Below are positions 23,470 to 34,979 of a stretch of 64,000 nt of DNA, one piece after another (position 1 is the stretch's first letter; the number at the start of each line of letters is the position of its first letter). This DNA comes from Diphasiastrum complanatum (lineage: Eukaryota > Streptophyta > Lycopodiopsida > Lycopodiales > Lycopodiaceae), in the NCBI GenBank assembly GCA_029204225.1, contig CM055107.1, positions 6,234,873 to 6,298,872 of the forward strand. Direction: 5' to 3'. The translations under genes were made by a program, and so were the position numbers. Below the pieces are notes generated by a model that did no database searches, was not told the origin of the DNA, and saw only the letters and a list, made by a program, of their open reading frames with translations.

Positions 23470-26115
23470 AGTTGAGCACCAAGAATCCCTTCCTCAATTC
23501 TAGGCATTTTCTATCTGAATCTCTATAATGCCTAATCCATCTTCCAGATAGTTGAATCTGTCCTTTGGTATCACTTTGGTCATCACATCTACTATCATTT
23601 CGCTGGTGGGGTAATCCAAGATCATTCTACCACTTTGTACTAAGTCCTTGACAAAATGGTATTGGATGTCTATATGCTTGCTCTTCTTGTGGAACCCTCC
23701 ATTTTTGCTGATGAAGATACATCATTGATTCTCACTATACACCTTCATGCCCTCTCTCATGATTTTCACTTCTGCATAGAAAGTACTAATCCATAGGTAT
23801 TCTCTTGCTCGATAGCATAATCTCATTAATTTTGCCTCACTGGATGAGAGGCCGATTGACTTTTGCTTTGAGCTTCCCCATGTTACAGCAGCATCTCCCA
23901 TCATAAACATGTATCCACGAGTTGATTTTTTGTCATCTAAATCCCCCGCCCAGTCCGAATCTACAAATCCTGTTATTTCATGGCTAATCCCATGATAATG
24001 CAAACCATGATTCACATTTCCTTTAAGATATCTCAAAACCCTCTTGGCAGTTTGCCAATGTTCTACCCCTGGATTGGTCAAGAACTGACTTAATCTACTC
24101 AAGGCAATGGAAATATCTGGTCTAGTGCAACTCATGTTCTACATCAACGAACCAATGGGATTTCTATAAGGGCATCTCTTCATTTCCTCTCTTTCTTCTC
24201 CAGTTGTTGGTAATGCGCATGAACTGAGTTTGGCTCCAAGGTCAGGTGGGGTTGCCATTGGGCTCACATTGTCCATTCCATATTTTATGAGCATGTTTAT
24301 GATGTATCTTTCCGAGTTATACACATTTCTCTTGTTACTTTGTTCCTTGTCACATGGATTCCTAAGCAATAGTGCAATTCACCCATGTCTTTAATTTCAA
24401 ACTCAGCTTTTAATTCATTTTTGCAGTCCTCCAGACCTTTAACATTATTTTCAATCATGATAATATCATCAGCATATACATCTATGAGCACAATTTGCAG
24501 ACCTATTTTTCTGCAAAAAAATGCTATGATCTATTTTGCATTTTTCAAATCCCCTGGCTTTAAGAAACCGCTCCATCCTTTCGTACCACACTCATGATGC
24601 TTATTTAAGCTCGTATAACGCCTTCTTTAGTTTGCAGACCTTATCTGGTTCTTGCTCTAACCCTTCTGGTTGCTTCATATATGGATCTTCACCGAGGTTC
24701 CCATTCAAGAAAGCTATTTTTACATCCATCTATAGCATCTCCATGTCATTAATTGTGGCCCATGCCAAAAAGTATTCTAATAGACCCTATTCTTGCTACT
24801 AGCGCAAAAGTTTCTTTGTAATCAAGCCCTTCAACCTGGGCATATCCCCTTGCCACAATTTTGCTTTATATCTTTCTATGTTTCCATCCACATCAATTTG
24901 AAATTGTAAACCCACTTACATCAAATAGTTTTCCTGCCATCTAGTAGATGTACTGATTCTCACACATTGTTCCTTTGGATTGAGTTCATTTCTTCAGTCA
25001 TTGCCCTGTGTCGTGTACCATATATGCATATGCTAGATTTGTCTATGCTCTGCTCTGGATCATAATCAAACCCTCTAAGCATACCTTCTTTAGGAAATTT
25101 TGCAAACCCCTCGCTCCAAGATGCCCTAGTTTTATGTGCCACATATTGTTGGTTTTACTGGAGCTCAAACTCATACATGTCATTGATCCTTCCTCTGCTC
25201 CCCCCTTGTAGTCGATACAATCCGCCAATTCGGAAGCCGATTCCTATAGGCTCACCATCCCTTTGAATGCTACATCCATCCCTTTCAAATAGTACATCCA
25301 AGTCTGAATCGATAATTTGTGCTACTGACAAGAGGTTCTTTGCAAGATTGGGCACGTATAGCACTTCCTTCAAAACAATGTTCCTCCCCTATCCAAGCTA
25401 GAGTGATACAGTTTCCCTTCCTACAACATCGATCATTCCGTTGTCTCCCATCATGATCTCCTTCCCTGTGAGAATTTCATATGTAATGAAGGTTGATTAT
25501 ACGTCATGTGTGAAGTCATTGCAGAATCCAAATACCACTAGGAGTATTATGTCATTCCTTGCTTGTGAAACTAGTCTTGATAGCTACTGTCTATGTGCTT
25601 CTTCCAGAGGAGTACTCACTGGAGTTGTCACGTGATTGCTCAGAGGAGACATGATGTTCTTCTGCCATCATGGCAAATGCATCTCCTTTCTCTGTCTCCT
25701 CCTTTACAATGTTCACCTGATCTGCCTCCTTCTGTATGGGCCTCCTAGTGATGAGATCCATGCTCATTTCACCTTCATGTCCATCTAGTAGCATTACTAG
25801 AGGATCATAGCTTACTGGTAAACTGGTGATGAGTGTGTAAATCAGTTGTTGTATGTCCAATACCACACCGGACTCCTCTAGCTGATGTCCTAGAGTCTTG
25901 ATTCTTTCAATTTGTTCTCTAAAGGAGTCTCTCTTAGTCATATTTATGCTTGTGAACTACCTTTGGAGCACAAGTATGCTTGAGAATCATTTTGACTGGT
26001 AACTTTGCTGCAAGGCATCCCATACTCCCTTTCATGTTTCCTGGTCCATGACCAAAGAAATGGCTGCATCTCCAAGCGATGTGCACATGATCATTGTAGG
26101 AAAAATAGTAATCAT
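23470..26115 (-). pseudogene. Ty1/copia relic B with integrase deleted
   Basis: On the minus strand from about 26110: gag (SLGDAAISLVMDQETWKG, then 25941-25591 with LITSLPVSYDPLVMLLDG), pre-integrase (25373-25155, EVLYVPNLAKNLLSVAQI; 25228-25043, MWHIKLGHLGARGLQ), then directly the RT start (about 25000-24800, CKWVYNFKL). The zinc knuckle, protease Asp and the whole integrase core are missing. RT keeps an intact catalytic VYADDIIMI (24491-24297), and the rest follows as MSCTRPDISIALSRLSQF and RNase H (FVDSDWAGDLDDKKSTRGY, 24135-23722). Many frameshifts break the RT. Gag is cut at 26115 by an LTR that lacks a primer-binding site at the join. Confidence 0.9.
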
Positions 26116-26117
26116 TC

Positions 26118-27002
26118 TTCCACAGAGAACACGATGAAAGTTTGAATAAATCAAACTAATAGCGGGGTCTTCAATCGGGTTTGTTTCTAATCTATGTACA
26201 AATAGAATAGTATTTACCTTGATTGAATTAGCGCGCAAAAATAATATGCGAAATTAAGAGACAACTTAAGACAATTTTAGACAAACAAAAACTATTGGTC
26301 AAAAACAAATTTATAATTCTAAATCTGAATCAATATACATCTCTTGTTGTCTTATCTCGTTGTTGTGTCTCTGATTGAATGAGTCTGAGAGTCTCTTCAG
26401 TGTGAGTTTTTGAGAGTTGGACAACGAGTAGTGCACATGTATTTATATTGCTACAGGACAAGCCTTTTGTGGTATTTTAATTACAGGTCTTTTGGCCTTT
26501 TGATTTTGTAACAGTAGATATAACTGTTTACGACGGTTGATATTCAAATGGATGCTCTGTTTCCAGGGTTGAACAATTTCTGTTCGTGAATTGTTCACGA
26601 CAGTCCATCTCCTCGTCACATTGTGACACTTGTCTCTTCGCGACATTTTTGTGTTTTCTGAATTGTTCGTGACAGTAGACAGTCGTTGAGCTTGTAGAAG
26701 AATCAGAAGATTTTGCAAATTGTTTGCGACAATTTCACGACATCTGAGGTTTGAGCAAGAAACAAAATATTTCGCGACAAGAACTTGTTCGTGAATCTTT
26801 CGAGCTTCAACAAGAAACCACGATCTTCTACAAGAAACTGTTTCACGAATCTTTCGAGTTTCAGGCAAGATAAATTTCACGAATCCTTCGAGGTTGATCA
26901 CGAATAGAAATGTTTCGAGTTCGCGTTCGTTTCTCATCCTTTGTCAACTAAACTGCGGACTTTGCTAATAGAATCAAGATCTGTCTAATCAGGTGTTTTA
27001 CA
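26118..27002 (-). repeat. Copia LTR with TATA box and many TTCnnGAA palindromes
   Basis: Reading minus, the LTR starts at TGTAAAACACC (27002) and ends at TTTTCCTACA (about 26118). Its last 40 bases (GATTTATTCAAACTTTCATC) match the LTR end at 34766-34819, which is followed by primer-binding sites, and this sets the end. A TATA box (ATATAAATA) lies at 26440-26448. Upstream of it, 26560-26940, are many copies of TTCACGAA, TTCGTGAA and TTCGCGA words. The LTR is not followed by a primer-binding site but abuts gag of relic B, so it is a solo or truncated LTR. Confidence 0.68.
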
Positions 27003-27010
27003 ACTCCCTC

Positions 27011-27345
27011 TCACTTTATCTTATCTTCATTCCAACTTTGTGAGGGAGTGCTAGAACTAAGATTATAAGTTCATTTGTTGGATTAGAAATCTAATTTGAG
27101 TGAAACACTACAAGAGAGAGACCTTAGTGAGTTTCTAGAGACAATCAAATCCATTTCTTGGCAAGATTTGTTTGAAAGTAGTTTTCACTTCATCTTATCT
27201 TCATTCCAGCTTTGTGAGGGAGTGATAGAACTGTGATTATAAGTCCGTTTGTTGGATTATAAATCAAATTTGAGTAAAACACTGCAAGTGTGAGACCTTT
27301 GTGAGTTTCAAGTCAATCAAATCTATTTCTTGTTTGTAGAAGTCA
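27011..27345. repeat. Tandem duplication of about 174 bp upstream of copia gag
   Basis: TCTTATCTTCATTCC followed by a run with CTTTGTGAGGGAGTG occurs at about 27018 and again at about 27192, with similar sequence to about 27345 (GTTGGATTA, AAAACACTGCAAG). It sits just before the gag start at 27353 and is probably LTR end or untranslated leader. Confidence 0.75.
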
Positions 27346-27352
27346 CTAGTAA

Positions 27353-28585
27353 GATGGGATTTGCTGGAGCATACCTTCTAGAAGCTAGTGAGGGATTGAA
27401 TTCTACAAATTATGCTATTTGGAAGGTTAGGATGGAGTCACTCTTGGTGCTCCAAGACCACTTCATTGTGTGCAGATGAATGTGAGCAATGATTTGTTGA
27501 GAGAAGTATCAACATGTACTAGTGCTAAAGAGGCTTGGGAGTCTTTAAAATCAATCTATGAATCTAGCAACACTTCTAGAGTTCTCATGCTTAGAAATCA
27601 GATTTTGCAAAGCATGAGGAGAAGTGAGGAGAGTGCACATGATTATGTACTCAGAATAATCAAGTCTCTAAGTAGGGAGTTGGCTTCCATTGGAGAGAAG
27701 ATTCGTGATGGAGAGCTTGTACAAATTGTTCTTAATGGTCTTAGAGATGCAAATTTGGTCCAAAGTTTTACCATCCAAGACACTTTGCCAACTATAGAAA
27801 AACTTCACAGTGTATTAGTGGCTTAAGAGTGTAGGATGCTCCATGCAAAATCTAGGATGAGTTCCTTGTCTTTGCAGGGTGGTGATGAGAAAGCCAATTT
27901 CTCATTCAAGGGCAAAAAGAAGACCAGTGGAAAGAAGAAACATCCAAAGGAAGCCAAAGAACATGATGATGCATCAATCTCAAAGGACAAGTCAAAGCAG
28001 AAATGCTTCTTTTGTGGAAAGAAGGGGCATTATGCATTTGAATGCTACAAGAGGCTAAGAGCACAAGTGGAGGAGAACAAACAAGGAAACCTTTCAAAAA
28101 AGGAGGAGGAGGATGAAGTAGATGTATTCTTGATGACATCTACATCCTCACCAACAAGCAATAGCAATTCAAGAGACAATTGGTGGATCAATAGTGGGGC
28201 TAGCTCCCACATGTCTTGTGAAAAGGACTTTTTCTCAACCTTACACTCATTCAATGATGCTAAAAATTTTGTCTTTACTGCAAATGATGAAGAGTGTAGG
28301 ATAGATGGTGTTGGCACCATCTCTTTGTGTCTAGAATTCTCAAAATGCATGGATCTAAAATATGTCCTTTATGTACCATCAATCACCAAGAATATGCTTA
28401 GTGTTGGTATATTCTTAGAAAGTGGTTTGGATGTCCACTTTAAGCATGGTGTTTGTTTCATCTTGAAGAATGATATTTGCATTGCAAAGGGATTTAAACA
28501 TGGAAGATTGTTTAAGTTGGAAGCTAGTGTTGCTTTTCAAAGAATGAGCTTGGCAAAGGAGGGGATCACTCAAGAGGAGATCTAG
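27353..28585 (+). pseudogene. Ty1/copia gag and protease fragment with mutated protease site
   Basis: Gag begins at MGFAGAYLLEASEGLNSTNY (27353), breaks near 27475, and continues as the helical capsid part (27470-27826; SAKEAWESLKSIYES, HDYVLRIIKSLSRELASIG). After a stop at 27826 comes the nucleocapsid knuckle CFFCGKKGHYAFEC (C-x2-C-x4-H-x4-C, intact, near 28010-28050) and the protease, where the active-site word DSGAS reads NSGAS (28190-28204). It runs on to the pre-integrase part (KYVLYVPSITKNMLSVG) and stops at 28585. Integrase, RT and RNase H are absent. The wording after 28300 is near-identical in style to relic C at 33.8 kb, so the two are probably the same family. Confidence 0.88.
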
Positions 28586-30168
28586 GCAAAGTTTGATCTT
28601 GCTTGCATTGAGGAGGAGCATCAAAAGGAGAAAGATCTTGAGTATCAACATCAAAGCATGAGAGTTCCAAGGGAGTCTTCAATGACAATGGTCGAGTCAT
28701 CAAATTGCATGCAAATTGTCCATTCAAGTGTGCATCTTGCAAGGATGGTGAGCATTGGAGAGTCTACTATCTTTGAATACTTTTTGGATAGTATTAGTAG
28801 ACATGCAGTGACTTGTTGCTTATCTTTAAGATCTATGATGTTTAGTAGTTTGTATGAGAAGACAATGAAAATTGATGCTTTCAAATCTCCATTTGTTGTT
28901 GATAAAGCAATTTCATAGGATAACTATGTTTGTAATAGTTTGAATAGTGTCATAAAAGATGAAACATCATTTGTATTGGAAATATTTGGGTTCACATGCT
29001 TTGAGCATGATTATTCCAATATAAGGACCAAAGATTATCCTATTTCAATGATAGGAATAATGGTAGTGTTTTGCTCTTCAAGTAGAGATTGTAGAATCTA
29101 CTTGTTTTCCATCAAAGAAGTTGTCAATGGCGGAAATGTGACAGTGTGTGTCAGTTGAGATTCAAAGCTAGGACTCCGGTTGAGATTTCAAGCATGAGGA
29201 ATGGGAGGAGCGTGAGTTTGAGTAGAATCGAATCCAGGTCTGTTAGTGTGTTTGCAAGAACAACGAATTTGCGATTCTAACAGCCTGTGGATCTGGGTGA
29301 GGAGATAGCCATTGAAGTGGCTCTATTCAGTTGCGAAAACTCAGATGTGGTGAAAGAATTGGAGTGTGTGTGCGGTAATCTGAGTGTGGACTTTGTTGAT
29401 GTGCTGTTGGATGTAGTATGCATTGGGGTTCAAGTAGCAACGGTGCCAAATGTTGACAGATCCCCTGCTCCAGAGGACCTGTTGTTTACTTCGGTTCTTT
29501 CTGGCCACTTTTTCAGAACCGTTTCTGCCTGTTATCAGGCTTCATGGCATTCGTTAGATAGTTTCTTGATTTTACGATGCCAACCAGACATAAGGGACAT
29601 AGTTTCGTTGTAGTATTTTCTTTTATGTCATGCCTGTCGGAGGACTACTCAGGGACGTCACTCTTGAATGCACTTACATTCTACATAGGATGCAAGCCTA
29701 TAACGCTCATTCACAGATCAGCATGTATACCAATGAATGTTCAATAGTTTCTACTGCTACTTACTCTAAAAGCGGATTGAAATCAGATCCTACACTACAC
29801 TGGACTTGCATAAATCCACAGAACAAGAAGCAAGAATCTAATCTACAGCATGTTAGAAGTCCAAGAATCAAGAAACTAACCAGCCTTTTGATTCTTGGAC
29901 ATCCCAAGAACATCAAGAACTGGATTGTACAGAGATATGCAAGAATCACACCACAAATCCAGCCTATTTAGTCTACTTGAATACTGGCTCCTACATTATG
30001 TCAAAGTATAGCAAAATGAACCAGGAATAGATCTAAATCAGATCCACAAGTGTGATTGGATGTTAGATTAGATCAACCTATCAATCTACACAAGATTAGA
30101 TAGCATTTAGATCAAATCTAGATGAATAAATCTAACAAGAACAATCATTATTGATCAAAACTTGTAAT
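28586..30168. other. No gene recognised; internal copia leftovers and spacer
   Basis: Open frames at 28658-28918, 28940-29158, 29287-29613 and 29630-29971 have no motif I recognise and disagree in frame. A perfect 12-bp inverted repeat with a 16-nt loop lies at 29860-29871 and 29888-29899 (TCCAAGAATCAA). The part 29980-30168 is AT-rich. Confidence 0.45.
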
Positions 30169-30835
30169 TGTTGGTTTCACACATGTGAAAACCTATCAGA
30201 GTACGAATAGTAGGCTGAAAATAAAGTATACTAATCTTAGAACCCAATCAATGCATAAAAACACAAGACAAATAGAGAGAAAACACTAGAATTGCTCCAA
30301 AACCAAGATTTAGCTTCCATATCAATTATGGCCAAAGGAGCCACCATATATACACAAGAGCTGATGCTTACTCAGCTGATTTGGCACATTTGAGAGTGCC
30401 TACTCATCAAAGGATCCACCAATAATCATCAATATGGCACATGGACCAAGTTTCCTAACTTATAGCCACCTCCCTTGATTTTAGGCAATTTTTCTAATTT
30501 ATAGGGACTTGCACAAATATCTACTACAAGTTGGATCTCACCTACTACTGATGTTTTGACACATGTGAGCAATCCTTGGCACATGTGAGATCACTCCTAT
30601 CCATGTGAAATAGCTTTTTCTACCAATAAAATGATGCCAAGTGGCATATAGCTAGAAAACTAGATTTTGGCCATTTTAGCCACTAGATCTCAAATGAAAT
30701 GGTATGTACAACCTATATGACACATCTAAATGATAAATGCATTTAATTCACACGTGGGAACAAGATTCACACATGTGTAAACATAATATGTACATTATTT
30801 TGGCCTAGATCAAGCATGATTTTGACATTTTCACA
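30169..30835 (-). repeat. 3' LTR of copia relic C with TATA box
   Basis: On the minus strand a purine-rich tract (TTTGAGGAGGAG, about 30836-30848) is followed by TGTGAAAATGTC at 30835, a good polypurine tract and LTR start. The likely end is CCAACA at about 30169. A TATATA box sits at 30347-30352. The LTR is dotted with CACATGTG/ACATGTGA palindromes. No matching 5' LTR is present beyond 33900. Confidence 0.68.
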
Positions 30836-30849
30836 CTCCTCCTCAAAAT

Positions 30850-33800
30850 CTAGCTTGGTAAATCTAGTATACATCTATCTACAACTCCAAGTTCTAATCT
30901 TAACTTCACAAATGGATCCTTTGCCAATGGTTTGGTAAGTATATCAGCAACACAATCTGAAGATGAAACATGGATGAGCTTGATCTCCTTTGCTTGTACC
31001 TTCTCTCTCACAAAGTGATGTGAAATCTCAATGTGCTTGGTTCGAGCATGGAAGATTGGATTGTTGGCAGCTTGCTAGGCTGCTTGATTGTCACAATAAA
31101 TGCATGGAATATCTTCAACCTTGATCACTTGAAGCTCCTCCAATAGTCTTCTTAGCCATAGGATCTCCTTTGTTGTTGTTGTCATAGCTTTATACTCGGA
31201 TTCGGTTGATGAAAGTGAGATAGTATCTTGCTTTTTGGAAAGCCAGGATATGACTCCTCCACATAGGAATGTAGCAAAGGCACTTGTGGATCTTCTATCC
31301 ACTTTGTCATCTGCAAAATTTGAGTCCGAGTATGCTCTCAAACAAAGATTAGTCCCTTGATATACTATGCCAAAGTTTCTAGTAGTCGAGATGTACCTTA
31401 AAACTCTTTTGGCACTCTTCCAATGACATATTAGTGGACTTTGCATGTATTGACTCAATTTGCCAACACAAAAGCTAAGATCTGATCTAGTGATGGTCAA
31501 ATAGATCAAGGAACCAATAAGTTTTCTATAGGTAGTGATTTTCTCAAAGGATGCTTCATTACTTTCCTTAGAAACTTTTACATTTCGTTCCATGGGAGTT
31601 TCAACTCCTTTACAATCTTTCATGCCAAACTTTTCTAAGATGGATCTAGCATACTTAGATTGACATATGAGAGTAAAATCATTGCATCTAGTAACTTCTA
31701 TTCCAAGTATGACCTTTAGAAGTCCTAGATCTACCATTTTAAACTCACTAGACAAGGAAATTTTTACATCTATAATGCCATCATGATCATTTCCAGTGAG
31801 AATTATATCATCAACATATAAGACCAAAATGATGATCTTTCCATCATTACATTTGTAGTATAATGATGGTTCATAAGAACTTACAACAAATCCAATGGAA
31901 ATAAGATAAGAATGCAACCTAGAGTACCAAGCTCTAGGTGCTTGCTTGAGCCCATAAAGACTCTTCTTCAAAAAGCACACTTTGTCTTATTCTCCATCTT
32001 TGATGAAGCCCTCGGGTTGGCACATGTAAATTTCCTCCTCCAAGAATCCATTCAAGAAAGCATTTGTCACATCAAGTTGAAAGAGCTCCCACTTGAAATA
32101 AGTAGCAAGGCATATGATCAATCTAATGGTTACAAGCTTTGCAACAGGAGCAAAGTTTTCATCATAATCTATGCCTTTGACTTGTAAAAACCCTTTTGCT
32201 AAAAGTCTTGCTTTATACTTATGAATGGAACCATCTTGATTATACTTCAATCTATATATCCATTTACAAGTAAGAGGCTTCTTTCCATAAGGTAGATTAA
32301 CAAGATCCCAAGTTTGATTTTCCAACAAAGCATCAAACTCTACTTGCATAGCATCCTTCCAACTTTGAGACTTAATTGCTTCTTCAAAACATGTTGGTTC
32401 TTCAAGCATAGTAGTCAAGAAAGAATAAGAGGTGTGTAGTTGAGAATCTTCCCTTTGCTTTCCTTTGTCACTATAAGTGAGCCTTGATGGCTCGACCCTC
32501 ACTCTTGTTGATCTTCTTGGCACCTTTGGATCTTGAGCAAGATCCTCTTGGTCTTCAACTCCTTGAAGCTCCTCCTTGGCCATAGCATGATCACTGATAA
32601 GATGAGAGTTGTTGGAAAGTACCTTCTCTTTGCCATTGAGAGATTCATCAAAAAGTACATCTCTACTTACAACAACTTTCTTGGTAATAGGATCAAATAT
32701 CCTATATGCTTTACTATTTTCACTATAACCAATAAAGATGCCTTTTAATGAAGTAGCATCTTCCTTTTTCCTTGCTTCTAAAGGAATGTGTACATAACAA
32801 GTACATCCAAAAATTTTCAAATCACTAAGATTTGGCTTTTTGCCATACAATGCTTCATAAAGTGTGAGACCTCCAATGACACTATTAGTCATTCTATTAC
32901 ATAGAAAGTTTGCACATAAAATAGCTTCTCCCCAAAATGAAATAGGAAGTGATGCATCTAATCTCAATGCTTTAGCACACTCACATAGTGTTCTATTTTT
33001 CCTCTCGGCCACCCCATTTTGTTGTGGGGTGTATGTGCAAGTAAACTCTCTTCTAATGCCATTAGTTTGACAAAACTCTTTCATACTATTGGAGATGTAC
33101 TCCCCTCCGTTGCCACATCTTAATACTTTCAAGCTAGCATTAAGTTGCTTTTCTACAAGAGTTTTGAACTTCACAAAGGTTTCAAACACTCCACTTTTCT
33201 TAAACAAGAGGTAAATCCAAGAGTATCTTGATTTATCATCAATAAAAGTGACATACATAAGAGCTCCACCATTAGATTCATGTGAAAACGAGTGAACATC
33301 TGAGTGAATAAGATCAAGAGGAGAGTCAGATCTTGTCAAAGATCTCTTGAAAGGTTGCTTATAAGACTTGGAGACTCCACAAGCTTCACAAAGCTTGCCA
33401 CACTTGGATATGGCTTTGGGAAGTCCAATTGCTAGCTCTTTGTTCACCATGGTCTCCATAGCTTTGTAGTTAGGATGGCCTAACCTCTTGTGCCATAGCT
33501 CCACTTGAGAGAGGTCCTCCCTTGCCATCTTAACACTTCCAACCATCACATTAGCATCTAACTTAAATAACCTTCCTTGCTTAAAGCTATTAGCAATACA
33601 TTTATCATTCTTCAAGATGGAACATGCTCCATGCTTGAAATGAACATCTAATCCACTATCCATAAATTGACCAACACTTAACAAGTTCTTTGTAATAGAA
33701 GGTACATAAAGAACATAGTCTAGATCTACTTTCTTAGATGATCCAAGACATAATGGAATGGATCCCATTCCTACAATCTCACATTCTTGATCACTTGCAG

Positions 33801-33900
33801 TGAAGATAAACTTCTTAGAGTTATTGTAAGAAAGTAAGGTAGAAAAGTAGTCTTTCTGGTAAGGGATGAAAGATCCACCAAAATTAGCATTAGGGATAGG
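30850..33900 (-). pseudogene. Ty1/copia relic C, nearly full pol
   Basis: This is the best-kept element. One frame runs 33768-31987: pre-integrase (YVLYVPSITKNLLSVGQF, ELWHKRLGHPNYKAM, CEACGVSKSYKQPF), integrase (LIHSDVHSFS, FIDDKSRYSW, TPQQNGVAERKNRTL), linker, and RT start (CKWIYRLKYNQDGS, KGIDYDENFAPV, LDVTNAFLNG). After one TAA (31987-31989) the same frame continues 31980-31075 with LKQAPRAWY, the intact catalytic LYVDDIILTG, and RNase H (AYSDSNFADDK, ISLSSTESEYKAM, CDNQAA), then a TAG (31075-31077) and the tail [19 protein letters not shown] and VADILTKPLAKD. In integrase the second catalytic Asp, normally in SDNGGEY, is Gly (CGNGGEY, about 33110). The 5' end is cut near the protease motif at 33900, so gag is missing. 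Confidence 0.95.
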
Positions 33901-33904
33901 TTTA

Positions 33905-34285
33905 GGCTACTCATACCTACCCAAGACCATGATGGATCATGTATATATAGGTGATGATATCTCACCAAAATCAATCAAGCAATTTCATGATTTTTCTCTC
34001 ATAATGGTGCAATTGCTTTCTATGTTCATAATTGTTTGAGTACTTGTGATTACTAATAATTATAGGATTGAATGTAGGTCTGGTGTACAATACTCAGACT
34101 GTGGGAGGCCATACTTTCACACGTGTGAAGCCTTCTTCAAAGATTTGGGCCATTTAGTGAGGTTCAAGCATAGATTTTTGATGGATTTTGATGGTTCAAC
34201 TTGTGCTAATCTTATGAAATCATAATCTATTGTTTCCCTCATCATTTCAAGTGTTTTAGGATCCTTATTTGCTGTAATTTTCACA
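33905..34285 (+). repeat. 3' part of a plus-strand copia LTR
   Basis: The stretch ends in TTTTCACA directly before a primer-binding site at 34286, which marks an LTR end on the plus strand. A TATA-like GTATATATAGG lies at about 33939-33949. The LTR start is lost where relic C begins. Confidence 0.5.
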
Positions 34286-34297
34286 TGGTATCAGAGC
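34286..34297 (+). other. Primer-binding site (initiator tRNA-Met type)
   Basis: TGGTATCAGAGC, complementary to the 3' end of plant initiator tRNA-Met, follows the LTR end TTTTCACA. No gag follows within 700 bp, so this element is truncated. Confidence 0.75.
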
Positions 34298-34819
34298 CTG
34301 AAGGCTGAAATGAGCTAAATCCTTGGTTTTCATTCAATTTGATCACAATTTTTGTTCTAAATCTTGTGTAGATTGGATCTTAGCATCTAGCATTGATTCT
34401 AGAACTCAAAGTGAGTCAAATACATTGGAGATTGGTGTTGTGTGACTTCATTTGCAGGTGTTTAGGTGTCTAAAACCAGAGGCAAAGTATGGTTGGAATC
34501 TTGGAGATCCCTCAACAATGCAAAAATTACCAAAAATAGCTCCTATTTTTTTCTCTCTTGTATCTAAGCATAATTTGGACTCATTCCAAAGGTTCTAACA
34601 CTTAGGTCTACTTGAGAACATCCTTATGAATGGAATCTTATGCTATTTGGCACATGTGACAAGCCACATCATGACCACCTAACTATTTACAAGTCATATG
34701 ACCAAAACTAGTCAGGCTAGAATTGTGAATTTTTAACAGATAAAAAGCAAACCCAATTGAAGACACTGATATGAGTTTGATTTATTCAAACTTTCATCGT
34801 GTTTACTAGTTTTCCTACA
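34298..34819 (+). repeat. Leader remnant followed by the end of the relic D 5' LTR
   Basis: No coding frame. The last 55 bp (from about 34766, GATTTATTCAAACTTTCATC, to CTACA at 34815-34819) match the end of the LTR at 26118-27002. The rest of that LTR is not recognisable here, so only its 3' end is present. Confidence 0.45.
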
Positions 34820-34820
34820 G

Positions 34821-34919
34821 TGGTATCAGAGTAATGATTCGTGTTGCTATAGTGGTATCAGAGCGAATTAAAGCTAATACAGTGGTATCAGAGCATATAG
34901 AGTCGATACAATGGTATCA
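34821..34919 (+). repeat. Four tandem primer-binding-site copies
   Basis: TGGTATCAGAG at 34821-34831, TGGTATCAGAGC at 34853-34864 and 34883-34894, and a decayed TGGTATCA at 34912-34919, spaced 29-32 bp apart. One would be the normal number after an LTR. Confidence 0.85.
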
Positions 34920-34979
34920 TTGCACCCCTCTCAGCATTATTCATATATCCATCAACAAGCTGCATCTGGAGTTATTCAG

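Noticed and set aside
28658-29613. ORFs of 72-108 codons downstream of the copia gag
   Set aside because: No recognisable motif, frames conflict, and the region looks like decayed copia interior.
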